The notes under the pieces were generated by a model. That model did not search any database, was not told the origin of the DNA, and saw nothing but the letters and a program-made list of their open reading frames with translations. 64,000 nucleotides of DNA from an uncultured Pelagibacteraceae bacterium (GTDB lineage: Bacteria; Pseudomonadota; Alphaproteobacteria; Pelagibacterales; Pelagibacteraceae), in contig CACDYR010000001.1 in NCBI GenBank assembly GCA_902557155.1, forward strand, positions 1 through 64,000, in the 5' to 3' direction. Below, in pieces: positions 26,274 through 35,649 of this stretch (positions are counted from its first letter, which is position 1; every line of letters starts with the position of its first letter). Both the position numbers and the translations under genes were made by a program.

Positions 26274-26609
26274 TTATGATATTTTGAAAGACTCTCCGCA
26301 ACCGCAACGCTCAGTTTCATTAGGATTATTGAACACAAATGATGAGGACAATTCCTCCTTTTTATAATCCATTTCAGTGCCAAGCAGATACATAATAGCG
26401 GCTGAATCAACGAATACTTTCACGCCCTTATCTTCTATAACTTCATCATTAGGATTTAACTCTTTTGTGTACTCCATCACGTATGACATCCCTGCACAAC
26501 CACCAGATTTCACTGATACCCTAACTCCGATAGAATCTTTTTCAGCGTTAGACATTATCTCTTTTATTCGTAATGCTGCGTTATCACTTAATTTAATTAT
26601 AGGGTTCAT
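26274..26609 (-). CDS. sufA: A-type iron-sulfur carrier SufA/ErpA
   Basis: This 111-residue A-type carrier takes iron-sulfur clusters from the SufBCD scaffold to target proteins. The three conserved cysteines are C38 (in SGGCAG), C102 and C104 (in RCGCGESF). It is the last recognised gene of the suf operon and overlaps the preceding DUF59 gene by one base. SufA, IscA and ErpA are hard to separate by sequence; the operon context favours SufA. Confidence 0.9.
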   Translation of the reverse strand: MNPIIKLSDNAALRIKEIMSNAEKDSIGVRVSVKSGGCAGMSYVMEYTKELNPNDEVIEDKGVKVFVDSAAIMYLLGTEMDYKKEELSSSFVFNNPNETERCGCGESFKIS

Positions 26610-26908
26610 TATAAATTCAATTCCAATTTTGCTGCTTCTGACATCATATCTTTATTCCACGGTGGATCCCAAACTAACTCAAGATCAACATCCTCTATAC
26701 CTTCAACTTGCATTGCACCATCTTTTACCTCTTTAGGTAAACTTTCAGCTACTGGGCAATTTGGTGTAGTCAAAGTCATTTTAATTTTAGCAAACTTATC
26801 GTCCTCAACCTTAATATCATAAATCAAACCCAATTCGTAGATATTTACAGGTAATTCAGGGTCATAAATTTTTCTTATTTCTTCAATTATCTGTTCTTTT
26901 TTTGACAT
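26609..26908 (-). CDS. DUF59/MIP18-family protein (SufT-like)
   Basis: This 99-residue protein of the DUF59 (MIP18, PaaD-like) family is linked to iron-sulfur cluster maturation and transfer. Characteristic stretches are DPELPVNIYELGLIYDI, TTPNCPVAES with its cysteine, and VWDPPWNKDMMSEAAKLELNL. It lies between the scaffold and carrier genes of the suf operon, the usual place in alphaproteobacteria. It lacks the N-terminal extension of the longer SufT proteins. Confidence 0.9.
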   Translation of the reverse strand: MSKKEQIIEEIRKIYDPELPVNIYELGLIYDIKVEDDKFAKIKMTLTTPNCPVAESLPKEVKDGAMQVEGIEDVDLELVWDPPWNKDMMSEAAKLELNL

Positions 26909-26911
26909 AAT

Positions 26912-27376
26912 TTAATTTTCCGTTTTTACTTCCTCAATCTTTTCATCAAAAGCGGAAACCATTGTGTGCCAAGATAAAGTTGCACATTTAACTCTCATTG
27001 GATATTGCTTAACACCAGATAGACACATTAGTTTAGTTTTTTCATCTTCGCTCAAATACTCAGATTTTAATTCAGGATTTTCCTTAATCATGCCTAAAAA
27101 ATCCTCAACTATCTCTTTAGCCTCATGCTCATTTTTTCCTTTAATTAAATCTGTCATTATAGAGGCTGAAGCCATTGAAATCGCACAACCACTCCCTTCG
27201 AAGGATGCATCTTCTACAATTTTTTGTCCGTTTAGTTTTAAGTAAACATGGACATTATCACCACAAAGAGGATTATTACCTTTGGCGTCTTTATTAAAAC
27301 CCTCTGTCTTTCTAAGATTTCTTGGATTCTTACCGTGTTCTAATATAATTTCTTGATATAGCTCTTTTAAATTCAT
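26912..27376 (-). CDS. sufU: SufU/NifU-type iron-sulfur assembly protein
   Basis: This 154-residue protein of the IscU/SufU fold receives sulfur from SufS. Ligand residues C38-G-D40, C64 (in GSGCAIS) and C131 (in RVKCATLSW) are present. The extra stretch between residues 80 and 125 matches SufU proteins better than IscU. In SufU the site holds zinc and the protein acts as a sulfur-transfer partner to SufS; no sufE is visible here, so SufU probably fills that role. It overlaps sufS by one base. Confidence 0.92.
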   Translation of the reverse strand: MNLKELYQEIILEHGKNPRNLRKTEGFNKDAKGNNPLCGDNVHVYLKLNGQKIVEDASFEGSGCAISMASASIMTDLIKGKNEHEAKEIVEDFLGMIKENPELKSEYLSEDEKTKLMCLSGVKQYPMRVKCATLSWHTMVSAFDEKIEEVKTEN

Positions 27377-28593
27377 TATAAATTAAATATTTTTTTACAG
27401 TTATTAATTGACTCATTCAACTGATCTAAATCCTCTTTTGTATTATAAATACCAACCGATGCTCTAGCACTAGCTGGAATATTTAATTTGTCATGTAGAA
27501 TTTGACAACAATGATGTCCTGCTCTAATTGCAACCCCGTCTTCATCCAAGATAGTTGCTATATCATGAGGGTGAACTCCTTCTATAGTGAATGATAAAAC
27601 CCCTCCTTTATTTTTTGGATTTCCAATAAGTTTAACTGAGTTATTTTTTTGTAATAGTTCTTGCCCGTATTCAACTAAATCAGCTTCATGTTTCATAACA
27701 TTTTCGATACCAATGCTTTCTAAAAATTTTATTGATTGGTCAAAAGCAATTACTTGTGCTGTAGCCATAGTACCAGCTTCGTATTTATTAGGTAGTTCAC
27801 CATAGGAAATCCTATCTTTTTTAACTTCATTTATCATTCCTCCACCACCTTGGTATGGAGGTAATTCTTCTAACCATTTTTTTTTGCCATATAGAACTCC
27901 CAAACCTGTAGGTCCATACATTTTGTGACATGAAATTGCATAGAAATCACAATCTAAATCTTGCATATCCAATTTTAAATGTGGCGCTCCCTGACATCCA
28001 TCTACTACAACAATTATTCCTTTTGAATGTGCAAGCCGGGTAATTTCTTTTACGGGTAAAATTGCACCTGTTACATTCGACAGATGAGTAATAGAAATTA
28101 ATTTTGTTTTTGGAGTTATTTTCTTTTCTATTTCTTCAAGTGTAATTTCACCTTCTTCATTTATTTCAGCAAAATTAATTTTTATATTTTTTGATTTTCT
28201 TAAGAAATGCCATGGCACATAATTTGAATGATGCTCAAGTTCCGTAATTAATACTTCATCACCTTCCTGTAGGTAACTTTGGCCTAATGTATTAGCAACT
28301 AAATTTAATGCTTCTGTAGCACCTTTTGTAAAAACAATTTCATTTTTATCTTTAGCGTTGATATATTTTTGAACTGATGATCTTGTGTTTTCGTATAAAT
28401 TTGTTGCTGCAACAGCAAGATAATGAACACTTCTTCCAACGTTAGAAAATTGTTTGGTATAAAATTCATTAATTCTATCCACAACTATTTTTGGTTTTTG
28501 TGATGAATTTGCACTATCTAAATAAACTAGATCATTATTTTGAATTTTTTCGTCAAAAATTGGAAATTCTTTTTTTATCTGATCAATATTCAT
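27376..28593 (-). CDS. sufS: Cysteine desulfurase SufS
   Basis: SufS takes sulfur from cysteine and passes it to the assembly machinery. The 405-residue protein binds PLP through K224 (in SCHKMYGP) and has the persulfide-forming C362 in RAGHHC. Substrate and cofactor stretches such as ELEHHSN and VVVDGCQG match the SufS (group II) class. It overlaps sufD by 4 bases and sufU by 1, which implies tight co-translation. Confidence 0.96.
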   Translation of the reverse strand: MNIDQIKKEFPIFDEKIQNNDLVYLDSANSSQKPKIVVDRINEFYTKQFSNVGRSVHYLAVAATNLYENTRSSVQKYINAKDKNEIVFTKGATEALNLVANTLGQSYLQEGDEVLITELEHHSNYVPWHFLRKSKNIKINFAEINEEGEITLEEIEKKITPKTKLISITHLSNVTGAILPVKEITRLAHSKGIIVVVDGCQGAPHLKLDMQDLDCDFYAISCHKMYGPTGLGVLYGKKKWLEELPPYQGGGGMINEVKKDRISYGELPNKYEAGTMATAQVIAFDQSIKFLESIGIENVMKHEADLVEYGQELLQKNNSVKLIGNPKNKGGVLSFTIEGVHPHDIATILDEDGVAIRAGHHCCQILHDKLNIPASARASVGIYNTKEDLDQLNESINNCKKIFNL

Positions 28594-29837
28594 TCTTTAA
28601 TTCCAAGCAAATTTTTTATTAAGTTTTTTATTTCTGAGTCAGTAATTTTTTCTACAACGTCAAGCAGAAAACCATTAATCAATAGCTCTCTTGACTGCTG
28701 ATAACTTAAGCCTCTAGACATTAAATAAAATATAGAGTCTTCATTTAAACTGCCTGATGCTGAACCATGCGAACACTTAACGTCATCAGCATAAATTTCT
28801 AGTTCTGGTTTGGCATTAAACTCCGATTCTTTATTTAACAAAATTGCTTTGCTCAATTGGTATCCATCAGTTTTCTGGGCATCTGAATTTACGAATATTT
28901 TGCCTTGATACACTGCTTTAGAGCTTTGTTCTAAAACACTTTTTATTAATTGATAACTTTTTGTATTTTCAGTTAAGTGATTTATTATTGATCTAATTTC
29001 GTGATGTTTATCATTATTCAATGAAAAAACACCATTAACAAAAGCTGATGCATAAACTCCGTTTAAATTACAGTTTATCTCATTTTTAGAAAAATTTGAT
29101 CCAGAAGATAAAATAAATGTTTCAGAAATACTGTTCTTGTCTTGATCAATATTATTAAAAGAATACTTAATATTTTTATTCTCAAATTTATCTACTTTAT
29201 AGTTTTTTAAAACAGCATTTTCCTTTAATTCAAAGTTATAAAATATATTTAAAAAATTCTTTTCAGATGTATCATTAAACAAATCAATTAATCTTAAAGA
29301 GCTATCTTTATCTATTTCAAAATTAAGTCGTAAATTAATGTTTTTAGACCAAATTTTTGAATTTGTTGTATGATAGATAATTAGAGGTTTTGCTAACTGA
29401 TAACCTTTTTTTACTAATATTTTAAAACATTTATTAGTAAAGGCATTATTTAAGTCAGATAATGAATTGCTATTTTTAAATTCATTTATAGTTTCTGATT
29501 GATCAATTATTTCTATTTGATCTTTTTTTTCATATTCAAAATCAATTTTTTCAATTCTACCATTTATAAAAACTATTTTATTGTGCTCTAATCCATCTAC
29601 AAATACAGAGGTATCAACTTTATTAGTAGAAGCTTGATCATTATAAAAACTAAGTTCTCCAATATTATTTTTTATTATTTGATTAAGATCTGAAAATTTC
29701 CAATCTTCTTCTTTTTTATTTGGAAAACCTTTGTCTATAAAATTATCTAAACAAAATTTTTTTATCTCAATATCTTTTTGGGATAAACTTAAATTTTTTA
29801 TACTATTATAAAAATCTTTTTGTAATTGTTCTCTCAT
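28590..29837 (-). CDS. sufD: Fe-S cluster assembly protein SufD
   Basis: SufD partners with SufB and SufC in the SufBC2D scaffold. This 415-residue protein shows the C-terminal SufBD signature, including LEIYADDVKCSHGSASGSL and YLMSRGL, with the conserved CSHG histidine. The N-terminal half is weakly conserved and rich in Asn and Lys, as expected of an AT-rich genome. It lies one base from sufC and overlaps sufS. Confidence 0.95.
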   Translation of the reverse strand: MREQLQKDFYNSIKNLSLSQKDIEIKKFCLDNFIDKGFPNKKEEDWKFSDLNQIIKNNIGELSFYNDQASTNKVDTSVFVDGLEHNKIVFINGRIEKIDFEYEKKDQIEIIDQSETINEFKNSNSLSDLNNAFTNKCFKILVKKGYQLAKPLIIYHTTNSKIWSKNINLRLNFEIDKDSSLRLIDLFNDTSEKNFLNIFYNFELKENAVLKNYKVDKFENKNIKYSFNNIDQDKNSISETFILSSGSNFSKNEINCNLNGVYASAFVNGVFSLNNDKHHEIRSIINHLTENTKSYQLIKSVLEQSSKAVYQGKIFVNSDAQKTDGYQLSKAILLNKESEFNAKPELEIYADDVKCSHGSASGSLNEDSIFYLMSRGLSYQQSRELLINGFLLDVVEKITDSEIKNLIKNLLGIKE

Positions 29838-30572
29838 TTAATTAAAATTTTCGTATCCTTTTTTCTCTAATTCTAAAGCTAAATCTGGACCACCAGATTT
29901 TACAATTTTTCCATTCATTAAAACATGAACAAAGTCAGGTTTTATATAATCAAGTAATCTTTGGTAGTGTGTAATAATTAAAAATGAATTATTTTTATCT
30001 CTTAATGTGTTAACTCCATCTGCAACAATCTTTAAAGCATCAATATCTAAACCAGAATCGGTCTCATCTAGGATTGATAGTTTTGGAGATAATAACGACA
30101 TTTGTAAAATTTCGTTTTTCTTTTTTTCTCCTCCGGAAAAACCAACATTTAATTGTCTGTTTAATTTTTCCTCATCAAATTTTAATTCTTTAGACTTTTC
30201 TTTCACCAATTTTAGAAACTCAATAGCATCAAGCTCTTTCTCACCCCTAGCTTTTCTAACAGCATTTAAAGAAGTTTTTAAAAATATATTTGTATTTACA
30301 CCTGGAATTTCTAAAGGATATTGGAAAGCTAAAAATATACCCTTGTGTGCTCTTTCCTCTGTTTCAAGTTCAAATAAATCTTTTTCTTCAAAAAGAACTT
30401 CCCCGGAAACCTCATATCCTTTTTTTCCAGATAAAATATTGGACAAAGTACTTTTTCCAGATCCATTAGGACCCATAATTGCATGAACCTCACCGGGATT
30501 TATATCTAAGGATAGCCCATTTAAAATAGACTTATTATCAATCGTTGCATTTAAATTATTTATTTTAAGCAT
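29838..30572 (-). CDS. sufC: Fe-S cluster assembly ATPase SufC
   Basis: SufC is the ABC-type ATPase of the SufBC2D complex. The 244-residue protein has Walker A GPNGSGKST near residue 35, the signature region NVGFSGGEKKKNEI, Walker B KLSILDETDSGLD, and the THYQRLL switch region. The LDETDSGLD form, with D in place of the usual P, is a SufC hallmark. It overlaps sufB by one base. Confidence 0.97.
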   Translation of the reverse strand: MLKINNLNATIDNKSILNGLSLDINPGEVHAIMGPNGSGKSTLSNILSGKKGYEVSGEVLFEEKDLFELETEERAHKGIFLAFQYPLEIPGVNTNIFLKTSLNAVRKARGEKELDAIEFLKLVKEKSKELKFDEEKLNRQLNVGFSGGEKKKNEILQMSLLSPKLSILDETDSGLDIDALKIVADGVNTLRDKNNSFLIITHYQRLLDYIKPDFVHVLMNGKIVKSGGPDLALELEKKGYENFN

Positions 30573-32014
30573 TAGCCTACACTTCCTTCCAAACTGATAC
30601 CTACAAGTTTTTGAGCTTCTACAGCAAATTCCATAGGCAGTTGTTGCAACACTTCCTTACAAAAACCATTTACAATTAAGCCGACAGCTTCCTCTGGATT
30701 TAATCCTCTTTGTTGACAATAATGTAACTGCTCATCACTAATCTTGGATGTGGTTGCCTCATGAGCAATATTGGACTCAGAATTTTTATTTTTTATATAA
30801 GGAACAGTGTGAGCTCCACATTTGTTACCCATTAATAAAGAGTCGCACTGAGTATAATTAGTTGAATTTTTAGCTTTTGATGAAATATCAACTAAACCTC
30901 TATATGTCATATCTGAACTACCTGCTGATATTCCTTTAGAAATTATTTTACTTTTAGTATTTTTACCTAGATGGATCATTTTGGTACCTGTATCTGCTTT
31001 TTGATGATTGTTAGTAATAGCTATTGAATAGAACTCACCAACAGAGTTATCTCCTTTAAGAATACAACTAGGATACTTCCAGGTAATTGCAGAACCTGTT
31101 TCAACTTGTGTCCATGAAATTTTTGAATTTTTTCCCTTGCATAAACCTCTTTTTGTTACAAAATTATAAATTCCACCTTTGCCATCTTGATCACCTGGAT
31201 ACCAATTTTGAACAGTTGAATATTTTATTTCCGCATCATCAAGTGCAATTAGTTCAACATTAGCAGCATGTAATTGATTTTCATCTCTCATTGGAGCTGT
31301 ACATCCTTCTAAGTAACTAACATAACTTCCTTTGTCTGCGATAATTAAAGTTCTTTCAAATTGACCTGTATTTGATGCATTAATTCTAAAATAAGTTGAT
31401 AGTTCCATTGGACACCTAACACCCTCTGGAATGTATACAAAAGAACCATCTGTAAAAACTGCTGAATTTAATGTTGCAAAAAAATGATCACTAGTTGGTA
31501 TTACAGAGCCTAAATATTTTTTGACTAATTCGGGGTGACTTTGAATTGCCTCTGATATAGGACAAAATATAATTCCTTGTTTTGTTAATTCATCTTTAAA
31601 AGTAGTAGCTACAGAAACTGAATCAAATACAGCATCAACAGCTATTCCATTTAATCTCGCTTGCTCTTGTAAAGGAATTCCAAGTTTTTTATAAGTTTCT
31701 AAAAGTTTAGGATCTAGTTCATCTAAGCTCTTTGGCTTATCTTTCATACTTTTAGGAGCTGAGTAATAATATAAATCTTGATAATCTATTTTTGGAAATT
31801 TAGGTTTCTGCCAATCTGGTTCTTTTAATGCCTTAAATCTTTCAAAAGCTTTTAGTCTAAATTCAAGCATCCACGCAGGTTCTTTTTTTATATTTGAAAT
31901 AAATTTAATAACATCTTCATTCAAACCTTTTGGAGCTTGAATATTTTCTATATCTGTAGAAAAACCATATTTGTAGTCTTTTAAATTATTTATTTCTTTT
32001 TGTCTGTTATCCAT
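30572..32014 (-). CDS. sufB: Fe-S cluster assembly protein SufB
   Basis: SufB is the main scaffold on which new clusters are built. The 480-residue protein contains the family stretches [45 protein letters not shown] and [15 protein letters not shown]. The cysteine in EGCTAP matches the position proposed to carry persulfide in the Escherichia coli protein. It starts one base after the regulator gene, so regulator and machinery share one transcript. Confidence 0.97.
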   Translation of the reverse strand: MDNRQKEINNLKDYKYGFSTDIENIQAPKGLNEDVIKFISNIKKEPAWMLEFRLKAFERFKALKEPDWQKPKFPKIDYQDLYYYSAPKSMKDKPKSLDELDPKLLETYKKLGIPLQEQARLNGIAVDAVFDSVSVATTFKDELTKQGIIFCPISEAIQSHPELVKKYLGSVIPTSDHFFATLNSAVFTDGSFVYIPEGVRCPMELSTYFRINASNTGQFERTLIIADKGSYVSYLEGCTAPMRDENQLHAANVELIALDDAEIKYSTVQNWYPGDQDGKGGIYNFVTKRGLCKGKNSKISWTQVETGSAITWKYPSCILKGDNSVGEFYSIAITNNHQKADTGTKMIHLGKNTKSKIISKGISAGSSDMTYRGLVDISSKAKNSTNYTQCDSLLMGNKCGAHTVPYIKNKNSESNIAHEATTSKISDEQLHYCQQRGLNPEEAVGLIVNGFCKEVLQQLPMEFAVEAQKLVGISLEGSVG

Positions 32015-32015
32015 T

Positions 32016-32441
32016 CTAAACTCTTGTTTCTTTGTTGTTGTTTAACAAATCTTTTAGGCTTTTATTTTCAAAGAATGTATTTATGTGGATCTCTAATTCG
32101 TCCCATAAATTATGAGTAATGCACTTTGTGGCTTTACCGTTGCATCCTTTTTTAGATTCTTTTTTACATTGAACAGTTTTTACTTTTTCATCAACTGCAT
32201 GAAAGATATTTGTTAATTTAATATCGTTTGGGTTTTTATTAAGAACATATCCTCCTTGAGTTCCTCTAATGCTTTTAACAATTTCGTTTTTTTTTAATTT
32301 AGAAAAAATTTGTTCTAGATAATCTAAAGATATGCCTTGTCTCAATGATATATCTCTTAGTGATACTGGGTTGATGTTATCAAACCTAGCTAAATCCACT
32401 AATGCCATTACAGCATATCTACCTTTTGATGTAAGTTTCAT
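32016..32441 (-). CDS. iscR: Rrf2-family Fe-S regulator (IscR-like)
   Basis: This 141-residue winged-helix regulator heads the suf operon. The DNA-binding half ([13 protein letters not shown], then [19 protein letters not shown]) is close to IscR. Its cluster site is C92-x7-C100-x6-C107-x2-H110; IscR of Escherichia coli also uses three cysteines and a histidine but with shorter gaps, so the loop is longer by three residues here. A type 1 IscR operator covers its promoter, which supports autorepression by the cluster-loaded form. Confidence 0.92.
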   Translation of the reverse strand: MKLTSKGRYAVMALVDLARFDNINPVSLRDISLRQGISLDYLEQIFSKLKKNEIVKSIRGTQGGYVLNKNPNDIKLTNIFHAVDEKVKTVQCKKESKKGCNGKATKCITHNLWDELEIHINTFFENKSLKDLLNNNKETRV

Positions 32442-32464
32442 ATTTTACCCTTAAATTGTGGGTT

Positions 32465-32492
32465 TTTATACATACCTGACTAAAATGGTCAA
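32465..32492 (-). promoter_or_regulatory. Promoter of the iscR-suf operon
   Basis: On the minus strand a TTGACC -35 box (32492-32487) and a TATAAA -10 box (32470-32465) are separated by 16 bases. Transcription would begin about 20 bases before the iscR ATG, leaving room for the AAGG ribosome site. The IscR-type operator spans the -35 box and spacer. Confidence 0.7.
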
Positions 32493-32496
32493 GTTT
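32472..32496. promoter_or_regulatory. Type 1 IscR operator overlapping the suf promoter
   Basis: Compared by eye with the published 25-base type 1 IscR consensus (half-sites built on GACT and AGTC around an AT-rich centre), this stretch agrees at 23 of 25 positions, reading ATACCTGACTAAAATGG and on to GTCAAGTTT. The mismatches are at one centre-flanking position and near one end. It sits on the -35 box and spacer of the promoter, the place for repression by [2Fe-2S]-IscR. Confidence 0.75.
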
Positions 32497-32578
32497 AGAG
32501 TTTAAAAAAAAACTAACATATTGTCGCTGACTTATGATAAACGTACATTTTTTTTGAGAATAATAATCAATATCGTTT

Positions 32579-33235
32579 ATGGATAACAAGATTTTAGAAA
32601 TATTTATACCTGGTCCTGCAGGAAGACTTGAGGCTAAATATTATAAAAGTAAAAAAAATACTTCTCCAATTGCATTAGTATTACAGCCCCATCCTCAATA
32701 TGGAGGAACTATGAATAATAAAGTAATAGTAGATACGTTTCATACATTTATGGATAACGATTTTTCTGTTTGCAGAGTAAATTTCAGGGGTGTTGGCAAA
32801 AGTGATGGGGAATTTGATAATGGTCAAGGCGAACTTGCTGATGCAGCAGCAGCTTTAGATTGGTTGGAAAGAGAAAATTTTGATAATTCTCAATGTTGGG
32901 TATCTGGATTTTCATTTGGATCTTTGATCGCAATGCAATTATTAATGAGAAGACCAGAAATAAATAGATTTATAGCAATTTCACCTCAACCAAATGTTTA
33001 TGATTTTTCTTTTTTATCTCCATGTCCAACTTCTGGTTTAGTTGCTTATGGTAAAAAAGATGAATTGGTACCTGTAGAGTATATTATTGAACTTGACAAA
33101 AGATTAAGTTCACAAAAAGGTATTAAAGTAGAATTTAATGCAATATCAGAAGCCAATCACTTTTTTTCAAAAACAAGTGATTCTTTAATTAAACATCTTG
33201 ATAAATATATAAAAAAAGAAACAGCACTATATTAA
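32579..33235 (+). CDS. Alpha/beta hydrolase (COG2945-like)
   Basis: This 218-residue serine hydrolase has the nucleophile S112 in G-F-S-F-G, with D161 and H194 completing a credible triad. The opening PGPAGRLEAKY, the HPQYGGTMNN loop and FRGVGKSDGEFD near residue 70 match the short alpha/beta hydrolases of COG2945, whose substrate is unknown. It is divergent from the iscR-suf operon across a 137-base gap and overlaps convergent anmK by 4 bases. Confidence 0.87.
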   Translation: MDNKILEIFIPGPAGRLEAKYYKSKKNTSPIALVLQPHPQYGGTMNNKVIVDTFHTFMDNDFSVCRVNFRGVGKSDGEFDNGQGELADAAAALDWLERENFDNSQCWVSGFSFGSLIAMQLLMRRPEINRFIAISPQPNVYDFSFLSPCPTSGLVAYGKKDELVPVEYIIELDKRLSSQKGIKVEFNAISEANHFFSKTSDSLIKHLDKYIKKETALY

Positions 33236-34374
33236 AAATTTTCTACCAGTTTTCCACCCACCGTAAATTCTTTGCATCCAGTTGTTGTGTTAAAAGAAAT
33301 TGGTAAATTCAAAAAAGACCTAATAGCTAGAAATCCAAATGCCTGTGATTCAATATAATCACCATTTAAATTATATTTATCTATACTTTCCAAATTAATA
33401 TAATTTTCATTTGATATGTAATTTTTTATACGATTAATTAAATTACTATTTTTTCTACCACCACCACAGAGTAAAAATATAATACTATGTTCTTGACTAA
33501 TATATTTTAATCCTTCTGCAATTAAATATGCCGTAAAGTCTGTTATAGTAGCACAACCATCTTCTAAAGATAAACCTCTTGCAAAAGATACATCAAAATT
33601 TTTAATATCCAATGACTGGGAGTAAGAATTTATTTTAAAATTATCTATTGCTTGATTTAAAATTAATTGATCAACTTTCCCTGCTTTAGATAGTTCACCA
33701 TTTTTATCAAATTTTTTATTGGAATTATTTCTTACCCATTCATCAATTAAACAATTACCAGGGCCTATATCAAAAGCAGAAAGATTATTTTGAAAATTAT
33801 CTGTATCATTAATAACTTTTGTAACATTTGCGATACCACCAATATTCAAGAAACCTATTGGAAATTTAATATTAAAATTTTGATTAATTTTTTTTGATAA
33901 AATATGATGAAAAATTGGAGTTAAAGGTGCACCTTGTCCATTATTTTGAATATCTGCTTGTCTAAAATCATATATGACTTTTTTTTTAACCATTTGAGAT
34001 AACAATTTCCCATCTCCTAACTGATTGGTAATTTTTTCCTTTGGGTTATGAAAAATTGTTTGACCATGAAAACCTATCAAATCAATGGGATCTCTGTATT
34101 TTTTTAATGATTGATTAACTGCATCAGCGTGAAAAAGAGTTAAATTACGCTCTAATTCTCTTAATTTTTCTGAATTTTGTAAAAGATCTTTCTTTGTTAA
34201 GACTAAATCTCTTAATCGAACTAACTGATCCTGAAGATTTTTATCATACTCATAATAATCATCTAAAATATTTGAAAATTCATCGTATCCATCTGAGCTA
34301 ATTATAGATAAATCAATACCATCCATAGATGTTCCGCTCATTAGTCCAATTGCAGTATATAATTTTTTTTTCAT
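33232..34374 (-). CDS. anmK: Anhydro-N-acetylmuramic acid kinase
   Basis: AnmK phosphorylates and opens 1,6-anhydro-MurNAc released from the cell wall so that it can be recycled. The 380-residue protein has the N-terminal GLMSGTSMDGID phosphate motif, IGFHGQTIFHNP and the SAFDIGPGNCLIDEW stretch. It is divergent from tyrS across 45 bases, the arrangement seen in many alphaproteobacteria. Confidence 0.95.
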   Translation of the reverse strand: MKKKLYTAIGLMSGTSMDGIDLSIISSDGYDEFSNILDDYYEYDKNLQDQLVRLRDLVLTKKDLLQNSEKLRELERNLTLFHADAVNQSLKKYRDPIDLIGFHGQTIFHNPKEKITNQLGDGKLLSQMVKKKVIYDFRQADIQNNGQGAPLTPIFHHILSKKINQNFNIKFPIGFLNIGGIANVTKVINDTDNFQNNLSAFDIGPGNCLIDEWVRNNSNKKFDKNGELSKAGKVDQLILNQAIDNFKINSYSQSLDIKNFDVSFARGLSLEDGCATITDFTAYLIAEGLKYISQEHSIIFLLCGGGRKNSNLINRIKNYISNENYINLESIDKYNLNGDYIESQAFGFLAIRSFLNLPISFNTTTGCKEFTVGGKLVENF

Positions 34375-34419
34375 TGATATGCTTTTTAAAAAAAATTTGT
34401 ATATTGTAACTATAAACTT

Positions 34420-35649
34420 ATGAATAAATTTTTAAAAGAATTTAAAGATAGAGGTTTTTTCTATCAATGTACAAGTGAAGATGAATTATCTAAACAATTA
34501 GATCAAGAAAAGATTAAAGGTTACATAGGTTTTGATTGTACAGCTGAAAGCTTGCATGTGGGTAGCTTATTGCAAATAATGTGTTTGCGACTACTACAAA
34601 AAAATGGACATCGACCAATAGTTTTACTTGGTGGAGGAACTACAAGAATTGGGGATCCGTCTGGTAAAGACAAAACTAGAAAAATATTAAGCGAAAAAGA
34701 GATTGAGAAAAATATTAAAAATATCAAAAATATTTTAAAAAAATTTTTAGATAATAATGATCCAAATACAAAACCAATATTTGTAAATAATCATACTTGG
34801 CTTAAAGATTTAAATTATATTTCTTTTTTAAGAGATATAGGAAAACATTTCACGATAAATAGAATGTTAACATTTGATAGTGTAAAACTTAGATTAGATA
34901 GAGAGCAGTCGCTAAGCTACATGGAGTTTAATTATATGATTTTACAAGCATACGATTTTCTTGAATTAAATAAGAAAGAAAATTGTCTCTTGCAAATGGG
35001 AGGTTCAGATCAATGGGGAAACATTGTTAATGGTGTTGAGCTTATTAAAAGATATTCTAATAACCAAGCCTTTGGTTTAACAACTCCGTTAATTACACTT
35101 GCAACTGGTGCTAAAATGGGAAAAACTGAAAGTGGGGCTATTTGGTTAGATGAAAAATACTTATCAGCTTATGATTATTGGCAATTTTGGAGAAACGTAG
35201 ATGATAGAGATGTAATCAAATTTTTAAAAATGTTTACTGAAATTGAAATTAAGGAAATAGAAACAATTAAAGATAAAGACATAAATGAATTAAAAATACT
35301 ACTTGCTAATAAAACTACAGAAATGTTGCATGGAGAGGAAGTAGCTAAAAATTCTGAGCAAGCAGCAAAAGAAGCTTTCTCTGGAAACACTCTAGGTTCG
35401 AACTTACCTAAAGTTAATATTCAATCAAATAAAATAGAAGAAAAAATAAATATAGTAGACCTTGTTTTATTATCTAAACTAGAAAACTCTAAAAGTGAAA
35501 TCAGAAGACTTATAAAAGGGAATGCGATTAAAATAAATGACAATGTTATTTCAGATGAAAAATTCGAAATCAATAAAAATTTATTTAAAGGTAACTATCT
35601 TAAACTTTCCCTTGGAAAAAAAAGGCATATTAAAATAGAATTAAATTAA
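34420..35649 (+). CDS. tyrS: Tyrosyl-tRNA synthetase
   Basis: TyrS charges tRNA-Tyr. This 409-residue class I synthetase has H46-V-G-S as the HIGH motif, KMGKT (in GAKMGKTESGAIWL) as the KMSKS motif, MGGSDQWGN in the tyrosine pocket, and a C-terminal S4 RNA-binding domain (residues about 345-409). It overlaps the convergent AsmA-like gene by 4 bases. Confidence 0.97.
   Translation: MNKFLKEFKDRGFFYQCTSEDELSKQLDQEKIKGYIGFDCTAESLHVGSLLQIMCLRLLQKNGHRPIVLLGGGTTRIGDPSGKDKTRKILSEKEIEKNIKNIKNILKKFLDNNDPNTKPIFVNNHTWLKDLNYISFLRDIGKHFTINRMLTFDSVKLRLDREQSLSYMEFNYMILQAYDFLELNKKENCLLQMGGSDQWGNIVNGVELIKRYSNNQAFGLTTPLITLATGAKMGKTESGAIWLDEKYLSAYDYWQFWRNVDDRDVIKFLKMFTEIEIKEIETIKDKDINELKILLANKTTEMLHGEEVAKNSEQAAKEAFSGNTLGSNLPKVNIQSNKIEEKINIVDLVLLSKLENSKSEIRRLIKGNAIKINDNVISDEKFEINKNLFKGNYLKLSLGKKRHIKIELN

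Noticed and set aside
26098-26410. Frames on either strand across the sufA end
   Set aside because: They overlap sufA or the 56-residue frame and have the composition of shadows.
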